From positions 62,001 to 126,000 of the forward strand of contig NZ_KQ130487.1 of assembly GCF_001050375.1 (NCBI RefSeq): 64,000 nt of DNA. The letters are read 5' to 3'. Under the pieces are notes generated by a model. That model was not told where the DNA came from. It saw nothing but the letters and a program-made list of their open reading frames with translations, and did no database searches. Shown here piece by piece: positions 37,891 through 47,686 of the stretch. The first letter of the stretch is position 1, and each line of letters opens with the position of its first letter. The stretch is from Catenovulum maritimum. GTDB lineage: Bacteria; Pseudomonadota; Gammaproteobacteria; Enterobacterales; Alteromonadaceae. The position numbers and the translations under genes are program-made.

Positions 37891-39112
37891 GACGTCCCCC
37901 CAGCTTTATACTGCTTGAACGTGTCGCTTGTAGCTTAGTAATCCTAGACTCATGGTCGATTCTCAAAATAAGTGCAACCGCTATACTCATAGTAATTAAG
38001 CTACTGCCGCCATAGCTCACTAATGGCAGAGTTAAACCTTTAGTCGGCAACATGCCCGCACTCGCCCCTATATTGACAGCTGATTGAAAGCTAATCCAAA
38101 TACCAATGGCATAAGCAAGATAACCGGCGAAATATTTTTCTTCCTCTATCGTGCGTTTGCCTAAGCTAATCGTTTTGCCAACCAAGAAAAACACAGCCAG
38201 AATGACGCAACTTACGCCAAAAAATCCCATTTCTTCTGCCAAAATCGCAAATACGAAATCGGTATGCGCTTCTGGTAAATAATCTAACTTTTGAATGCTG
38301 TTACCTAAGCCAGTACCAAACCAATCACCACGGCCATAAGCCATCAAGCTTTGCGTCAGCTGGTAGCCACTACCAAAAGGGTCTTCCCAAGGACTCATAA
38401 ATGAAGTCACACGTCGTAATCTATATGGCTCTAAAATAATGAGCGCCACAATGGCTGAAATCCCAGTCATAAATAACGAAAAAAACTGGATTAACTTAGC
38501 ACCAGCTAAAAACAATAAACCAACTGTTGTCGCAAACATGACAACCACAGTGCCTAAATCAGGCTGTAGCAAAAGCATAATTGCGAGTAAGAAAAACACA
38601 GCAAGCGGTTTTAAAAAGCCTTTTAAATTTTCTTTAATCTCTTGTTCTCGTCTAACTAAGTAACCCGCTAAATAAACAAAAAAGAATAACTTTGCTGGTT
38701 CAGCCGCTTGAATATTTATCGGCCCTATCGCTAACCAACGTGTCGCACCATTAACCGTTTTACCAATAAACAATACTGAAACGAGTAAAAACAAAGCGAC
38801 TAATAATAAATACGGGTTGTATTTTTCCCACCAACTAATAGGAATTTGCAATACAGCCATAGCTGCAAACCCACTTAAAAATAAGTAAATGACATGTCGA
38901 ATAACAAAGTGTAATGGGTTATTAAACTCACGCATGGCATAAGGTAACGAAGCCGAAGCAACCATTACGAGTCCAACTGTTGCCAATGCCAAAGCAATAA
39001 TCACTAAACTTCTATCATATAAACTATGCTGACCAGAAACACCGAAAGCGCTATCAAGTAAGCGCTTTACGTTTTCTGTCATTGTTGGTTTTGCCAGCAT
39101 TTTAGTTGTCAT
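37883..39112 (-). CDS. ftsW: Peptidoglycan glycosyltransferase FtsW
   Basis: 409 residues, SEDS family, about ten membrane helices starting at residue 31. Conserved stretches include ASASLPYAM, NGATRWLAIGPINIQAAEPAKL, LLQPDLGTVVVM, DPFGSGYQLTQSLMAYGRGDWFGTGLG and EEMGFFG. It polymerises septal glycan with FtsI. It begins only 28 bp after the mraY stop, where murD would normally lie. Confidence 0.97.
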   Translation of the reverse strand: MTTKMLAKPTMTENVKRLLDSAFGVSGQHSLYDRSLVIIALALATVGLVMVASASLPYAMREFNNPLHFVIRHVIYLFLSGFAAMAVLQIPISWWEKYNPYLLLVALFLLVSVLFIGKTVNGATRWLAIGPINIQAAEPAKLFFFVYLAGYLVRREQEIKENLKGFLKPLAVFFLLAIMLLLQPDLGTVVVMFATTVGLLFLAGAKLIQFFSLFMTGISAIVALIILEPYRLRRVTSFMSPWEDPFGSGYQLTQSLMAYGRGDWFGTGLGNSIQKLDYLPEAHTDFVFAILAEEMGFFGVSCVILAVFFLVGKTISLGKRTIEEEKYFAGYLAYAIGIWISFQSAVNIGASAGMLPTKGLTLPLVSYGGSSLITMSIAVALILRIDHESRITKLQATRSSSIKLGGRHG

Positions 39113-39140
39113 TTGCTAATTAACATCTCTCATTTATTCG

Positions 39141-40226
39141 TTATCTGAGTTTCAAGGTCGCTAGGCCAATAAACACCAGTACTAAACTAATAATCCAAAA
39201 CCGTACTATTACTCTAGGTTCTGGCCAGCCTTTCAATTCATAATGATGATGAATCGGCGCCATTCTAAATATTCTTTCACCGCGTAACTTGTAACTACCC
39301 ACTTGTAATATGACGGAAACGGTTTCCATCACAAAAACACCACCCATGATAATTAATACAATCTCTTGCCTAACTAGCACTGCTATAACACCTAAAGTTG
39401 CACCTAAAGCAAGTGAACCTACATCGCCCATAAAGACTTGTGCTGGATATGTGTTAAACCATAAAAAGCCTAACCCTGCGCCAAAAATCGCAGTACAAAC
39501 AATAACTAGCTCACTGGCTTCTGGGATATAAGGAATGTTTAAGTAAGAAGAAAAATTCACATTGCCGGTAACATAAGCAAAAATAGCAAACGCAGCTGCA
39601 ACCATAATAGTAGGAACAATCGCAAGGCCATCTAAACCATCCGTTAAATTAACCGCATTACTGGTTCCGACAATCACAAAATAAGTAGTGACTAGGTAAA
39701 ATAGACCTAATTGCGGCATAATTTCTTTTACAAATGGGATCAATAATTGAGTTTCTTCAGGACGCTCAGCCGTAAAGAATAAAGCAACAGCAACGATTAC
39801 AGCCGTAACCGACTGCCAAAAGTACTTCCATCTCGCAATTAAACCTTTGCTATCTTTACGAATGACTTTTCGATAATCATCGACAAAACCAATTAAGCCA
39901 AATGCAAGCACTACAAATAGTGTAACCAGCACATAACGATTACTTAAATCCGCCCAGAGTAAAGTTGAAATAGAAATTGCGCCTAAAATCAAAATGCCAC
40001 CCATAGTCGGTGTGCCTGATTTACTTAGGTGAGATTCAGGACCATCGTCGCGAACAGTTTGGCCAATTTGCATATTTTGCAAATAACGAATTAATTTAGG
40101 CCCTAAATACAGTGATAAGGTTAATGCGGTCAAAATACTTAAAATTGAACGAAATGTAAGATACTGGAAAACATTAAAGCCAGTATCGACATTTTGTTGA
40201 AACCACTGTGCTAACCACAATAACAT
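39141..40226 (-). CDS. mraY: Phospho-N-acetylmuramoyl-pentapeptide transferase
   Basis: 361 residues, ten membrane helices. Signature motifs are [16 protein letters not shown] with the Asp pair, [13 protein letters not shown] and the cytoplasmic loop [20 protein letters not shown]. It makes lipid I. Its start overlaps the murF stop, and ftsW rather than murD follows. Confidence 0.98.
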   Translation of the reverse strand: MLLWLAQWFQQNVDTGFNVFQYLTFRSILSILTALTLSLYLGPKLIRYLQNMQIGQTVRDDGPESHLSKSGTPTMGGILILGAISISTLLWADLSNRYVLVTLFVVLAFGLIGFVDDYRKVIRKDSKGLIARWKYFWQSVTAVIVAVALFFTAERPEETQLLIPFVKEIMPQLGLFYLVTTYFVIVGTSNAVNLTDGLDGLAIVPTIMVAAAFAIFAYVTGNVNFSSYLNIPYIPEASELVIVCTAIFGAGLGFLWFNTYPAQVFMGDVGSLALGATLGVIAVLVRQEIVLIIMGGVFVMETVSVILQVGSYKLRGERIFRMAPIHHHYELKGWPEPRVIVRFWIISLVLVFIGLATLKLR

Positions 40227-41611
40227 TAAACTTTTTCCTCATTTGATTGCACAAGTGCATTAACCACGTTTTCCATTTTTTGACTACGCGATCCTTTAAC
40301 TAAAACGGTTAGCTTCGCATTTTGATCCGCTTCTACTGCGGTATTAATATCAATCAATATTTGCTCGATTAAGGCATCAAAACTAGCAAAATGGTTTTCT
40401 GCTTTGGCCTGAGCAAATCGACTCATTTGTCCCTTAGTATAAAATTTATCAATCTTGTTTTGAGCAACAAACTCGCCAATTTCACTATGTATAGCTTGGC
40501 TTTCTTGACCTAATTCACCAATATCGCCCATCACAAAAATACGAGTTCCCTCAGCTTTACTAACTAACTCAATTGCAGATTTCATTGAACTTAGATTTGC
40601 ATTATAACTATCGTCAATCACAGTTAAATTTGCGTTTGGTTTTTTAATTGAAACTCGGCCAGCTGCTGTTTCAGCTTGGCTTAAGCCTAGATTAATATTT
40701 TCCGCTGAAATGCCTAATGCAATTGCACAAGCTATTGCAGCTAAAGCATTTTGTGCATTATGTTCGCCCGCAATATTTAATGTAACAGAGTAAGACTGAC
40801 CACGATAATGCCATTTAAATTCAGGACATAAGTTTTGATTTAAAACTAAATCAGAATAATAAAGATCGGCAAAAGGTTCTGAAGAAAAGCCGATTTGCTT
40901 TAAGTTATCTAAATCTTGCTGCCATGTTTCAACATAATCACAATCCATATTAACCACAGCAATGCCTGAACTAGATAAGCCTTGATAGATTTCACCTTTA
41001 GCTAAGGCAACACCCATTAAAGACCCAAAGCCCTCTAAATGTGCAGCAGCAACATTATTAACCATAGCCACGTCTGGTGTTGCTAGGTTAACTGTATAGG
41101 CTATATCACCCGCTTGGCTTGCGCCCATTTCAATTATCGCGAACTCATCCGACTCTTCTAAATTCAATAGGGTTAAAGGCACACCAATATGATTATTAAA
41201 GTTACCTTTTGTCGCTAGCGTTTTACCTGCCGTACGACAGATAGCAGCAAGCATCTCTTTAACTGTTGTTTTGCCACAACTACCCGTAATCGCGACTGTT
41301 TTAACATTCGCTTTTTGTTTGTTTAATGCGGCAATTTGACCTAGTGCAATTAGAGTATCCTTAACAACTAATTGGCTAACATGTTCTGCTAAGTTGGTTT
41401 GAGGTTGATTAACAATTAGAATTTTCACACCCTTTTCGACAACTTGTTGGCAAAAAGTATGACCATCGAATTTATCACCAACCAAGGCTAAATAAGCGCA
41501 ATTAGCAGTAATGCTTCGGCTATCTGTGCAAATTTGATTCACAACAACATCTTCACCAAAGATTTCACCTTGAGTCACTTTTGCTAATTCAGTTAATAAA
41601 ACGTTTATCAC
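40226..41611 (-). CDS. murF: UDP-MurNAc-tripeptide--D-alanyl-D-alanine ligase
   Basis: 461 residues. ATP loop [29 protein letters not shown] specific to Mur[26 protein letters not shown] and [13 protein letters not shown]. It adds D-Ala-D-Ala to the tripeptide. It overlaps murE by four bases. Confidence 0.97.
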   Translation of the reverse strand: MINVLLTELAKVTQGEIFGEDVVVNQICTDSRSITANCAYLALVGDKFDGHTFCQQVVEKGVKILIVNQPQTNLAEHVSQLVVKDTLIALGQIAALNKQKANVKTVAITGSCGKTTVKEMLAAICRTAGKTLATKGNFNNHIGVPLTLLNLEESDEFAIIEMGASQAGDIAYTVNLATPDVAMVNNVAAAHLEGFGSLMGVALAKGEIYQGLSSSGIAVVNMDCDYVETWQQDLDNLKQIGFSSEPFADLYYSDLVLNQNLCPEFKWHYRGQSYSVTLNIAGEHNAQNALAAIACAIALGISAENINLGLSQAETAAGRVSIKKPNANLTVIDDSYNANLSSMKSAIELVSKAEGTRIFVMGDIGELGQESQAIHSEIGEFVAQNKIDKFYTKGQMSRFAQAKAENHFASFDALIEQILIDINTAVEADQNAKLTVLVKGSRSQKMENVVNALVQSNEEKV

Positions 41612-43119
41612 GCATGCCCCCGACTCAATGACTCAACGAAAACTCTTTCGTTATATGGAATTTCAGTATCGCCAATTTGCTGAATAGTTTCGTGTCCTTT
41701 ACCTGCAATTAAAATCCAATCTTTTTCTTGTGCTAGCGCGAAAGTTTGGCGAATCGCACCTTGTCTATCATGCTCTATGCGGTAACGTTTACCCGAAATG
41801 CCCTCTGAAATTTGTTTTGTGATATCTGCTGGTGATTCACTGCGGGGGTTATCATTAGTCAGCATAATATGATCCGCTAACTCAGATGCAATTCTTCCCA
41901 TCTCTGCACGTTTTTCTTGGTCTCTGTCGCCACCACAACCAAATACCAACCAAACTTTGCCATGGCAATGTTGTTGGCAAGCTTCTAAAGCACGTTTTAA
42001 ACCGTCTGGCGTATGCGCAAAATCGACAACTAGGGTAATATCATTTGAGCTGGTAAAACATTCCATTCGCCCAGCAACTGGTTTTAACAAGTTAATCGCT
42101 TGGCTGATGGCTGAAATTGAGTAGCCTTGCGTCACTAAACAAGCAATAGCAATTAATAAATTGTCTATATTAAACTCAGCGAGTAATGGCGTTTTAAGTT
42201 CAAAGCTTTCAACTTTTCCATTTAGCTTTAAGCTTAATTTTAATAAGTAACCTTCAACTAGAATATCGGCCTGATTTAGCTGTAAGGCCGAATTTGAAAA
42301 CTCAAATGCATTATGACCAACGGCTATCACTTGACGCTCTGGGTTTTGAGCTTGTAAGGCTTTGATTAAATCTTGGCCGTATTTATTATCAATATTAATA
42401 ACAGCTGGCGTTGTCGTATCTAAACTAAACAAACTTTGCTTTGCCGCAAAATAGCTTTGCATATCGCCATGATAATCTAAATGATCGTGAGATAAATTGG
42501 AAAACGCGACGACATCAAACTGACAAGCAGAGACTCGACCTTGAGTTAAAGCATGCGACGAAACTTCAAGCGCGGTCAGCTCAACACCTGATTTAGCCAG
42601 TTGATTTAAATAAGCTTGTAAGCTGACAGCATCTGGCGTTGTCATGCCATGATAATCATTAATGGTTTTACTTTTGACGCCAAGCGTACCTATATATGCA
42701 GACTGTAACTCTAATGCCTCACTTAACTGGAAAATAATATCGCAGATTGAGGTTTTACCATTCGTCCCTGTTACCCCAATTAACTTCATTTTTTGAGTCG
42801 GCAGTTGATAAAAAGTAGCAGCGATTTCGCTGACAAATGCATCTAATTGGAAAATACTAATAACAGGGATATTATTTATTTGCTGAACTTGCCCGTGCTC
42901 AGCTTTTGTAACTGTCTGGCTAAAGATAATGACAGCGCCATTTTCAATCGCCATCTCGGCAAAACGTATACCGTGGCATTGCTCACCATCTAGCGCGATA
43001 AATAAGTCGCCTGACTGAATTTTTCGACTATCTAATTTAATTCCGCTAATACAAGGCTCAAAAACATGAATGTTTAAAAGCTCAGCAATCGCTTGGTTAA
43101 TGTCTAGGTTAAGCGTCAT
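41608..43119 (-). CDS. murE: UDP-MurNAc-dipeptide--meso-diaminopimelate ligase
   Basis: 503 residues. ATP loop GVTGTNGKTSICDII, NLSHDHLDYHGDM, VDFAHTPDGL, and the DNPR motif (TNDNPRSESP) that selects meso-diaminopimelate, so the peptidoglycan is of the Gram-negative DAP type. It overlaps ftsI by 11 bases. Confidence 0.97.
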   Translation of the reverse strand: MTLNLDINQAIAELLNIHVFEPCISGIKLDSRKIQSGDLFIALDGEQCHGIRFAEMAIENGAVIIFSQTVTKAEHGQVQQINNIPVISIFQLDAFVSEIAATFYQLPTQKMKLIGVTGTNGKTSICDIIFQLSEALELQSAYIGTLGVKSKTINDYHGMTTPDAVSLQAYLNQLAKSGVELTALEVSSHALTQGRVSACQFDVVAFSNLSHDHLDYHGDMQSYFAAKQSLFSLDTTTPAVINIDNKYGQDLIKALQAQNPERQVIAVGHNAFEFSNSALQLNQADILVEGYLLKLSLKLNGKVESFELKTPLLAEFNIDNLLIAIACLVTQGYSISAISQAINLLKPVAGRMECFTSSNDITLVVDFAHTPDGLKRALEACQQHCHGKVWLVFGCGGDRDQEKRAEMGRIASELADHIMLTNDNPRSESPADITKQISEGISGKRYRIEHDRQGAIRQTFALAQEKDWILIAGKGHETIQQIGDTEIPYNERVFVESLSRGHA

Positions 43120-44911
43120 TTCGTGCCACCTTAACCTGAGCCAAGCTCACAGCTTTATTATTTTTATCTGTTGGTACGTTTAACAACTGTAAAGTACCGC
43201 TCATCACCTTGCTAAAGATAGGCGCTGCAACTTGGCCGCCTTCGTATTTATCACCTTTCGGGTTATTAATCACAACAACTAAAGCAATTTTAGGATTGGA
43301 AACTGGCGCGATTCCAGAGAATAAAGCCATATAATCATTGCCATAACCACCCGCTTTGGCTTTTAACGAGGTCCCTGTTTTACCAGCGACACGATAACCT
43401 TTAACCGCCGCTCTATGACCCGTGCCATCTTCTTCGACTACGCTTTCCATCATTTTAAGTAGTTGTCTAGTTGAACTATGGCTAAAAACTCTTTCACCTT
43501 CTAATGGTTGATCGAGTTTTAAAATAGATAAAGGACGACGAATACCACCATTCGCAATAGTCGCGTACATTTGCGCAAGTTGAACTGGTGTAACCGACAA
43601 ACCATAGCCATAAGATAAAGTCGCAAGCTCGATATCAGACCAACGGCGTCTGTCATAAAATAATCCTGAACTCTCGCCCACTAGGCCCAATCCGGTATCC
43701 ATGCCAAAACCAGCATTATAAAAAGCATCAAGGAAGTTTTCTTTTGGTAATTCTAAGGCCAGTTTGGTTGTACCAACATTACTCGATTTTTTAAGTATTT
43801 CAGCCAGCGTTAATTTACCATTGTTATGATGATCTTTTACGCGGCGGCCACCCAGCATGATATACCCGGGTGAGGTGTCGACTAATGTATTTACATCAGC
43901 TGTACCGAACTCTAAAGCCGATAGTACAGTTAAAGGCTTAACAGAAGAGCCTGGCTCAAAGGTATCTGTAATCGCACGATTTCTCAGTGCAGAATTTTTA
44001 ATCGTAGAACGGTTATTTGGGTTGTAAGACGGGTTATTAACCATAGCGAGTAATTCACCAGTATTAACATCCACAGCAACGATAGAGCCAGAATCAGCCT
44101 CATAATACTGCACGGCCTTTTTTAATTCTTGATATGCTAATGATTGAATACGCTGGTCGATAGATAAGACGACATCTTTCGCTTTAGTCGCCGCCTCTTC
44201 AGCGAGTACATCAATTGTTCTTCCCCGGGCATCACGTAATACATGCTTACGGCCATTTTCGCCAGTTAATTCTTCATCAAAAGCTTTTTCAACGCCTTCA
44301 ATGCCAAGATCGTCAATATTGGTAATGCCCACTATATGCGAATTAACTTCGGCTGCTGGATAATAACGTTTTGATTCAGGTCTGAGATGAACCCCTCTAA
44401 TTTTGAGGTGCTGAACATATTCAGACATAGCAGGGGAAACATGCCGAGCTAGGTAGGTAAATCGGCTCGTTGGAGACTTAATAATGCGTTCAGCTAAAGA
44501 CTCAGCATCTGAATCTAAAATATCTGCTAATGCACGCCACTCTCTTTTTGCAAGCAAGGCGCTTTTAATATCTTGTTTTGTGACTTGGTCAACCACAATG
44601 CCTTGTGATTCGCTTAATTTAAGCTTTACCGAATTGTAAATTTCTTTAGGATCAGCCCATACGGTTTTCACTGGCACACTAATCGCCAGCTCTAGACCAT
44701 TTCTGTCTGTTATCATGCCGCGCAGCACTGTATCGGATAAAGTTCTATGCGTTCTTAAATCGCCTTGTTGACGCAACATATCAGGCGAAATAACTTGAAT
44801 ATAAGCGGTTCTGGCGAGTAAACAGATAAATACAAGCGCAATAACGCCAAAAACGGTTATAAACCGCCAGCGCTTTGTCTCATTTACATTTATCAGTTTA
44901 CGTTTATTCAT
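43109..44911 (-). CDS. ftsI: Septal transpeptidase FtsI (PBP3)
   Basis: 600 residues. A short cytoplasmic tail and one membrane helix (about 16-34) lead to a periplasmic non-catalytic module and a transpeptidase domain with the active-site GSSVKPLTV (SxxK), KKSSNVGT (SxN) and KTGTS (KTG). It cross-links septal peptidoglycan with FtsW. The start overlaps the ftsL stop (ATGA). Confidence 0.97.
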   Translation of the reverse strand: MNKRKLINVNETKRWRFITVFGVIALVFICLLARTAYIQVISPDMLRQQGDLRTHRTLSDTVLRGMITDRNGLELAISVPVKTVWADPKEIYNSVKLKLSESQGIVVDQVTKQDIKSALLAKREWRALADILDSDAESLAERIIKSPTSRFTYLARHVSPAMSEYVQHLKIRGVHLRPESKRYYPAAEVNSHIVGITNIDDLGIEGVEKAFDEELTGENGRKHVLRDARGRTIDVLAEEAATKAKDVVLSIDQRIQSLAYQELKKAVQYYEADSGSIVAVDVNTGELLAMVNNPSYNPNNRSTIKNSALRNRAITDTFEPGSSVKPLTVLSALEFGTADVNTLVDTSPGYIMLGGRRVKDHHNNGKLTLAEILKKSSNVGTTKLALELPKENFLDAFYNAGFGMDTGLGLVGESSGLFYDRRRWSDIELATLSYGYGLSVTPVQLAQMYATIANGGIRRPLSILKLDQPLEGERVFSHSSTRQLLKMMESVVEEDGTGHRAAVKGYRVAGKTGTSLKAKAGGYGNDYMALFSGIAPVSNPKIALVVVINNPKGDKYEGGQVAAPIFSKVMSGTLQLLNVPTDKNNKAVSLAQVKVARNDA

Positions 44912-45267
44912 TTTATTTTTATAACTTTCTCTTGTTCGCCTGATGGCCTAACCATTCCCAATTGTCCACGTGCTATATGTTCTACTCTACTATGCTCAGA
45001 TAAGGCATTGTGTTCTAGCAACATGTGGCGCCAATCAATATCTAATTTATCTTTTTCTTCTAGTAGCTTTTGCATTTCGCTATTTAGCTGGCGATTACTC
45101 CAGGCATAATAGATAACACCATAAGCGCTTGCTAAAACTGACAAAATCAAAACAACCAACACTTTGTTTTGCCACCAATCTAGTAAAACTGCAGTAGCTA
45201 AATTAACTTGCCTTGATTTATCAAACTCTTTTTCAAGTTGCTCTTCATCGATTGACACGTTCCGCAA
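44908..45267 (-). CDS. ftsL: Cell division protein FtsL
   Basis: 119 residues. One membrane helix (about 33-52, [21 protein letters not shown]), then a leucine-zipper-like coiled coil (about 55-95), and the terminal [13 protein letters not shown] motif shared by FtsL proteins. It forms the FtsQLB complex. Its start overlaps rsmH by 23 bases. Confidence 0.93.
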   Translation of the reverse strand: MRNVSIDEEQLEKEFDKSRQVNLATAVLLDWWQNKVLVVLILSVLASAYGVIYYAWSNRQLNSEMQKLLEEKDKLDIDWRHMLLEHNALSEHSRVEHIARGQLGMVRPSGEQEKVIKIK

Positions 45268-46186
45268 TCCTCAGTACTGAACTTCTGGAACGTTTATTAT
45301 CTTCAACTTCTTGTGCACTCGGTTTGATTGCTTTGCCAACCGTTTTTAAACGAATATCCTTGCTAAGCTGCTCATCTGTTATAGGTAAGCCTTTTGGTAC
45401 AGGCTTAGCTTTACTCTCAGTGTTAAAAAAGCGTTTTACGATACGATCTTCTAACGAATGAAAGCTAATAACTGAAATTCTGCCACCATTTTTAAGCACA
45501 TTAACCGCAGCTTCTAAAGCTTCTTTTGCTGCATCCAGCTCACCGTTAACTTCAATTCTAATTGCTTGAAAGGTTCGGGTTGCAGGGTGTTTACCTGGCT
45601 CTTTTTTCTTAATAATGCGCTCTAACAAGCCAGATAAATCACTTGTTCGGGTAAACGGCTTAGTTTCTCTATCCATAACAATTGCGCTAGCAATTAATCG
45701 AGCAAACCTTTCTTCACCATATTCTTTTAAAACAAAGGCAATATCTTCTTTCTTCGTAGTTTGTAACCACTCTGCAGCAGAAATCCCAACTTCAGGATTC
45801 ATTCGCATATCTAGCGGTCCATCTCTAAGGAAACTAAAACCACGCTCGGCTTCATCTAACTGAGGTGAGCTCACACCTAAATCGAGCAACACACCATCCA
45901 CCTGACCGACTAAACCTCTTTGCTCCATGTAGTCGTTCAAATATCTAAAATTGCCTTGGATTAACTCAAAGTTACTATCCGAAAAATGTTGTTTTGCCCA
46001 GGCAACTGCCGCTGGGTCTTGATCGATTGCAAACAAACGACCATTTTCGTTTAACTGATTTAAGATTTTTCGACTGTGGCCACCTCGGCCAAAAGTACAA
46101 TCTACATAAATGCCATCCGGTTTAATTGCTAACGCATCAACCGACTCATTTAATAAAACGCTAATATGGCCACTTTCAGATTGCAT
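45245..46186 (-). CDS. rsmH: 16S rRNA m4C1402 methyltransferase
   Basis: 313 residues (formerly mraW). SAM motif [48 protein letters not shown], and the C-terminal [15 protein letters not shown]. It lies between mraZ and ftsL, the standard place. Confidence 0.98.
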   Translation of the reverse strand: MQSESGHISVLLNESVDALAIKPDGIYVDCTFGRGGHSRKILNQLNENGRLFAIDQDPAAVAWAKQHFSDSNFELIQGNFRYLNDYMEQRGLVGQVDGVLLDLGVSSPQLDEAERGFSFLRDGPLDMRMNPEVGISAAEWLQTTKKEDIAFVLKEYGEERFARLIASAIVMDRETKPFTRTSDLSGLLERIIKKKEPGKHPATRTFQAIRIEVNGELDAAKEALEAAVNVLKNGGRISVISFHSLEDRIVKRFFNTESKAKPVPKGLPITDEQLSKDIRLKTVGKAIKPSAQEVEDNKRSRSSVLRIAERVNR

Positions 46187-46209
46187 CTATGATCTCTTAT
46201 TATTTATTT

Positions 46210-46668
46210 TTACAGCGAAAAGTCTTGTAAACGTTCTGATAATTCAAACTCACCAGAGCTAATTGATTCCATATCTTCTGTAATTTGAGCATTCCATAAA
46301 GTTTCGCTCCAGATTTCAAATTTGTGTAATTGACCAACCAACATGATCTCTTTTTCTAACGAAGCATGTTTTCTTAAAGGACCAGAAAGTAATAACCTGC
46401 CATTACGATCAACTTCGCCTTCTGTCGCATAGCCCAAAATTAAGCGTTTAAAGCGTCTTTCACTTGGATTCATATCAGATAAAGCCATTAAGCGCTTTTC
46501 AACCGTTTCCCATTCGTTTAATGGATATAACAAAAGGCATTCTTGATTTATGTCGATAGTGCATACAACTTGGCCGCCGCAATCTTCTTGCAGCTGCTCA
46601 CGATAACGCGTCGGAATAGCTATCCGCCCTTTGTTATCCATTGTGATTGCACTTGCGCCTCTAAACAC
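46210..46668 (-). CDS. mraZ: Transcriptional regulator MraZ
   Basis: 152 residues with two SpoVT/AbrB-like halves, each with the D-x-x-G-R motif ([10 protein letters not shown] near 11 and VDRNGRLLL near 92). It binds the repeats upstream of its own gene and controls the dcw cluster. Such repeats are seen at 46741-46768. Confidence 0.97.
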   Translation of the reverse strand: MFRGASAITMDNKGRIAIPTRYREQLQEDCGGQVVCTIDINQECLLLYPLNEWETVEKRLMALSDMNPSERRFKRLILGYATEGEVDRNGRLLLSGPLRKHASLEKEIMLVGQLHKFEIWSETLWNAQITEDMESISSGEFELSERLQDFSL

Positions 46669-46740
46669 TTGAAATTTAAGCCTTTAATAATTCGATTGAA
46701 AATTGGTTAAGTATCGAAACTAATTTGCTAATTAAAATTC

Positions 46741-46768
46741 GATCCACTTTATTCCACTTTGATCCACA
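46741..46768 (-). promoter_or_regulatory. MraZ box: three direct repeats upstream of mraZ
   Basis: Read on the minus strand, GTGGA occurs three times with exact 10-bp spacing (plus-strand CCAC at 46744, 46754 and 46764), ending about 75 bp before the mraZ start. MraZ is known to bind TGGGN-type repeats with this spacing; here the third G is A. The spacing and position make an autoregulatory site likely. Confidence 0.75.
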
Positions 46769-46964
46769 ATTGCACAGTTTGAGTATGCAAGTAAAGTTTG
46801 TCAAGGGTAAATTAAGCTTAAAATAGGCGATTAGATCCCTGTTTTATAAGGATCTATTTCAAGTGACTGAAAAGTGGGAAAAAATGGAGTTTTGGGGGAG
46901 ATTTAATATTTTTATAACATTTTGAAAGGTAGAAATAATTAAAAACACTTAAAAAAGATGATAT

Positions 46965-47008
46965 TGAGAACAATTATCATTTGCAACTGTGGTTTATATC
47001 TGTATTAT
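46965..47008 (+). promoter_or_regulatory. Fur-box-like site and promoter for a plus-strand non-coding RNA
   Basis: TGAGAACAATTATCA (46965-46979) matches the 7-1-7 Fur consensus TGATAATNATTATCA at all but two non-spacer positions. It abuts a possible -35 TTGCAA (46981-46986) and a -10 TATTAT (47003-47008) 16 bp apart. A start near 47014 would follow. Binding of Fur is inference. Confidence 0.5.
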
Positions 47009-47013
47009 AGATT

Positions 47014-47112
47014 CCAGAGTTAAGCACAACCCACATGTGGCTAACTCTACCTCCGTGGCTTGGCAGTCAGTTTGTTGTTCGCTCATTCCAACAAACTGGC
47101 TGCTTTTTTCTT
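47014..47112 (+). ncRNA. Candidate small RNA of about 100 nt, possibly Fur-regulated
   Basis: No plus-strand open frame precedes the strong terminator at 47063-47110, so the transcript it ends should be non-coding. From the predicted start the RNA would have a 5' hairpin (47016-47025 with 47040-47048, one bulge), a short single-stranded CU-rich stretch, then the terminator hairpin. The segment AAGCACAACCCACAT shares some bases with the E. coli RyhB core (AGCAC-AC...CACAU), but this is too short to claim homology. The Fur-box-like promoter makes a RyhB-type iron-responsive role an attractive hypothesis. Confidence 0.5.
47063..47110 (+). terminator. Strong rho-independent terminator on the plus strand
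   Basis: A 15-bp stem (47063-47077 with 47089-47103, one G-T pair) with an 11-nt loop is followed by TTTTTTC and further Ts. The T-run is only on the plus side, so it does not serve gmhB, which ends at 47141 on the minus strand. Confidence 0.85.
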
Positions 47113-47140
47113 TGACTTGAACTCAAAAACACAGATCAGG

Positions 47141-47686
47141 TTATTTAGCTATGTCTATCTCACTCAATTGACTAACCACCTGAGTCGCCGCAGTATGCTT
47201 TAAATCAGCAGTATTAATATAATCTGAATTCAGTAGAATTCTATGCGGTATTCCGGCTTTTAAGGCTGCTTGCACATCAGACTCTTTATCACCAAGCATA
47301 ATTGACTGGCTTAAATCGACACCTAACTCTCGATTGGCTCTTAATAGCATACCTGGGTTAGGTTTCCGGCATAAACAGTTGTGTTGGTATTGCAAGCCGC
47401 CGTGCTCTGGATGATGTGGGCAAAAATAAACTTTAGAAATATCAACCTTATGCGACTTAAATTGTTCAATCATCCAATCGTGAAGTTGATTAACCTGCTC
47501 TTCTGAATAATAGCCTCTGGCGATGCCTGACTGATTAGTAACAATAATAATCTGATAACCTGCGCCATTAGCATTTTGACAAAGTTCGAATATACCAGGC
47601 ATGAATTCAAAAGATTCGGCTTGATAAACGTAGCCATGATCAAGATTGATAATACCGTCTCTATCTAAAAAAAGTGCTTTAGCCAA
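47141..47686 (-). CDS. gmhB: D-glycero-beta-D-manno-heptose-1,7-bisphosphate 7-phosphatase
   Basis: 181 residues of the HAD family. LFLDRDGIINLDHGYV holds the nucleophile and acid Asp, IIVTNQSGIARG is motif II, CPHHPEHGG with NCLCRKP the zinc site typical of GmhB, and MLGDKESDVQAA motif IV. It acts in ADP-heptose synthesis for the LPS core with HldE and GmhA encoded nearby. It overlaps the heptosyltransferase gene by 8 bases. Confidence 0.95.
   Translation of the reverse strand: MAKALFLDRDGIINLDHGYVYQAESFEFMPGIFELCQNANGAGYQIIIVTNQSGIARGYYSEEQVNQLHDWMIEQFKSHKVDISKVYFCPHHPEHGGLQYQHNCLCRKPNPGMLLRANRELGVDLSQSIMLGDKESDVQAALKAGIPHRILLNSDYINTADLKHTAATQVVSQLSEIDIAK

Noticed and set aside
46875-46898. 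TGGGA, TGGAG, GGGGG run on the plus strand as a second MraZ box
   Set aside because: It has imperfect spacing and points away from mraZ; the minus-strand GTGGA triplet nearer the gene is the better site.
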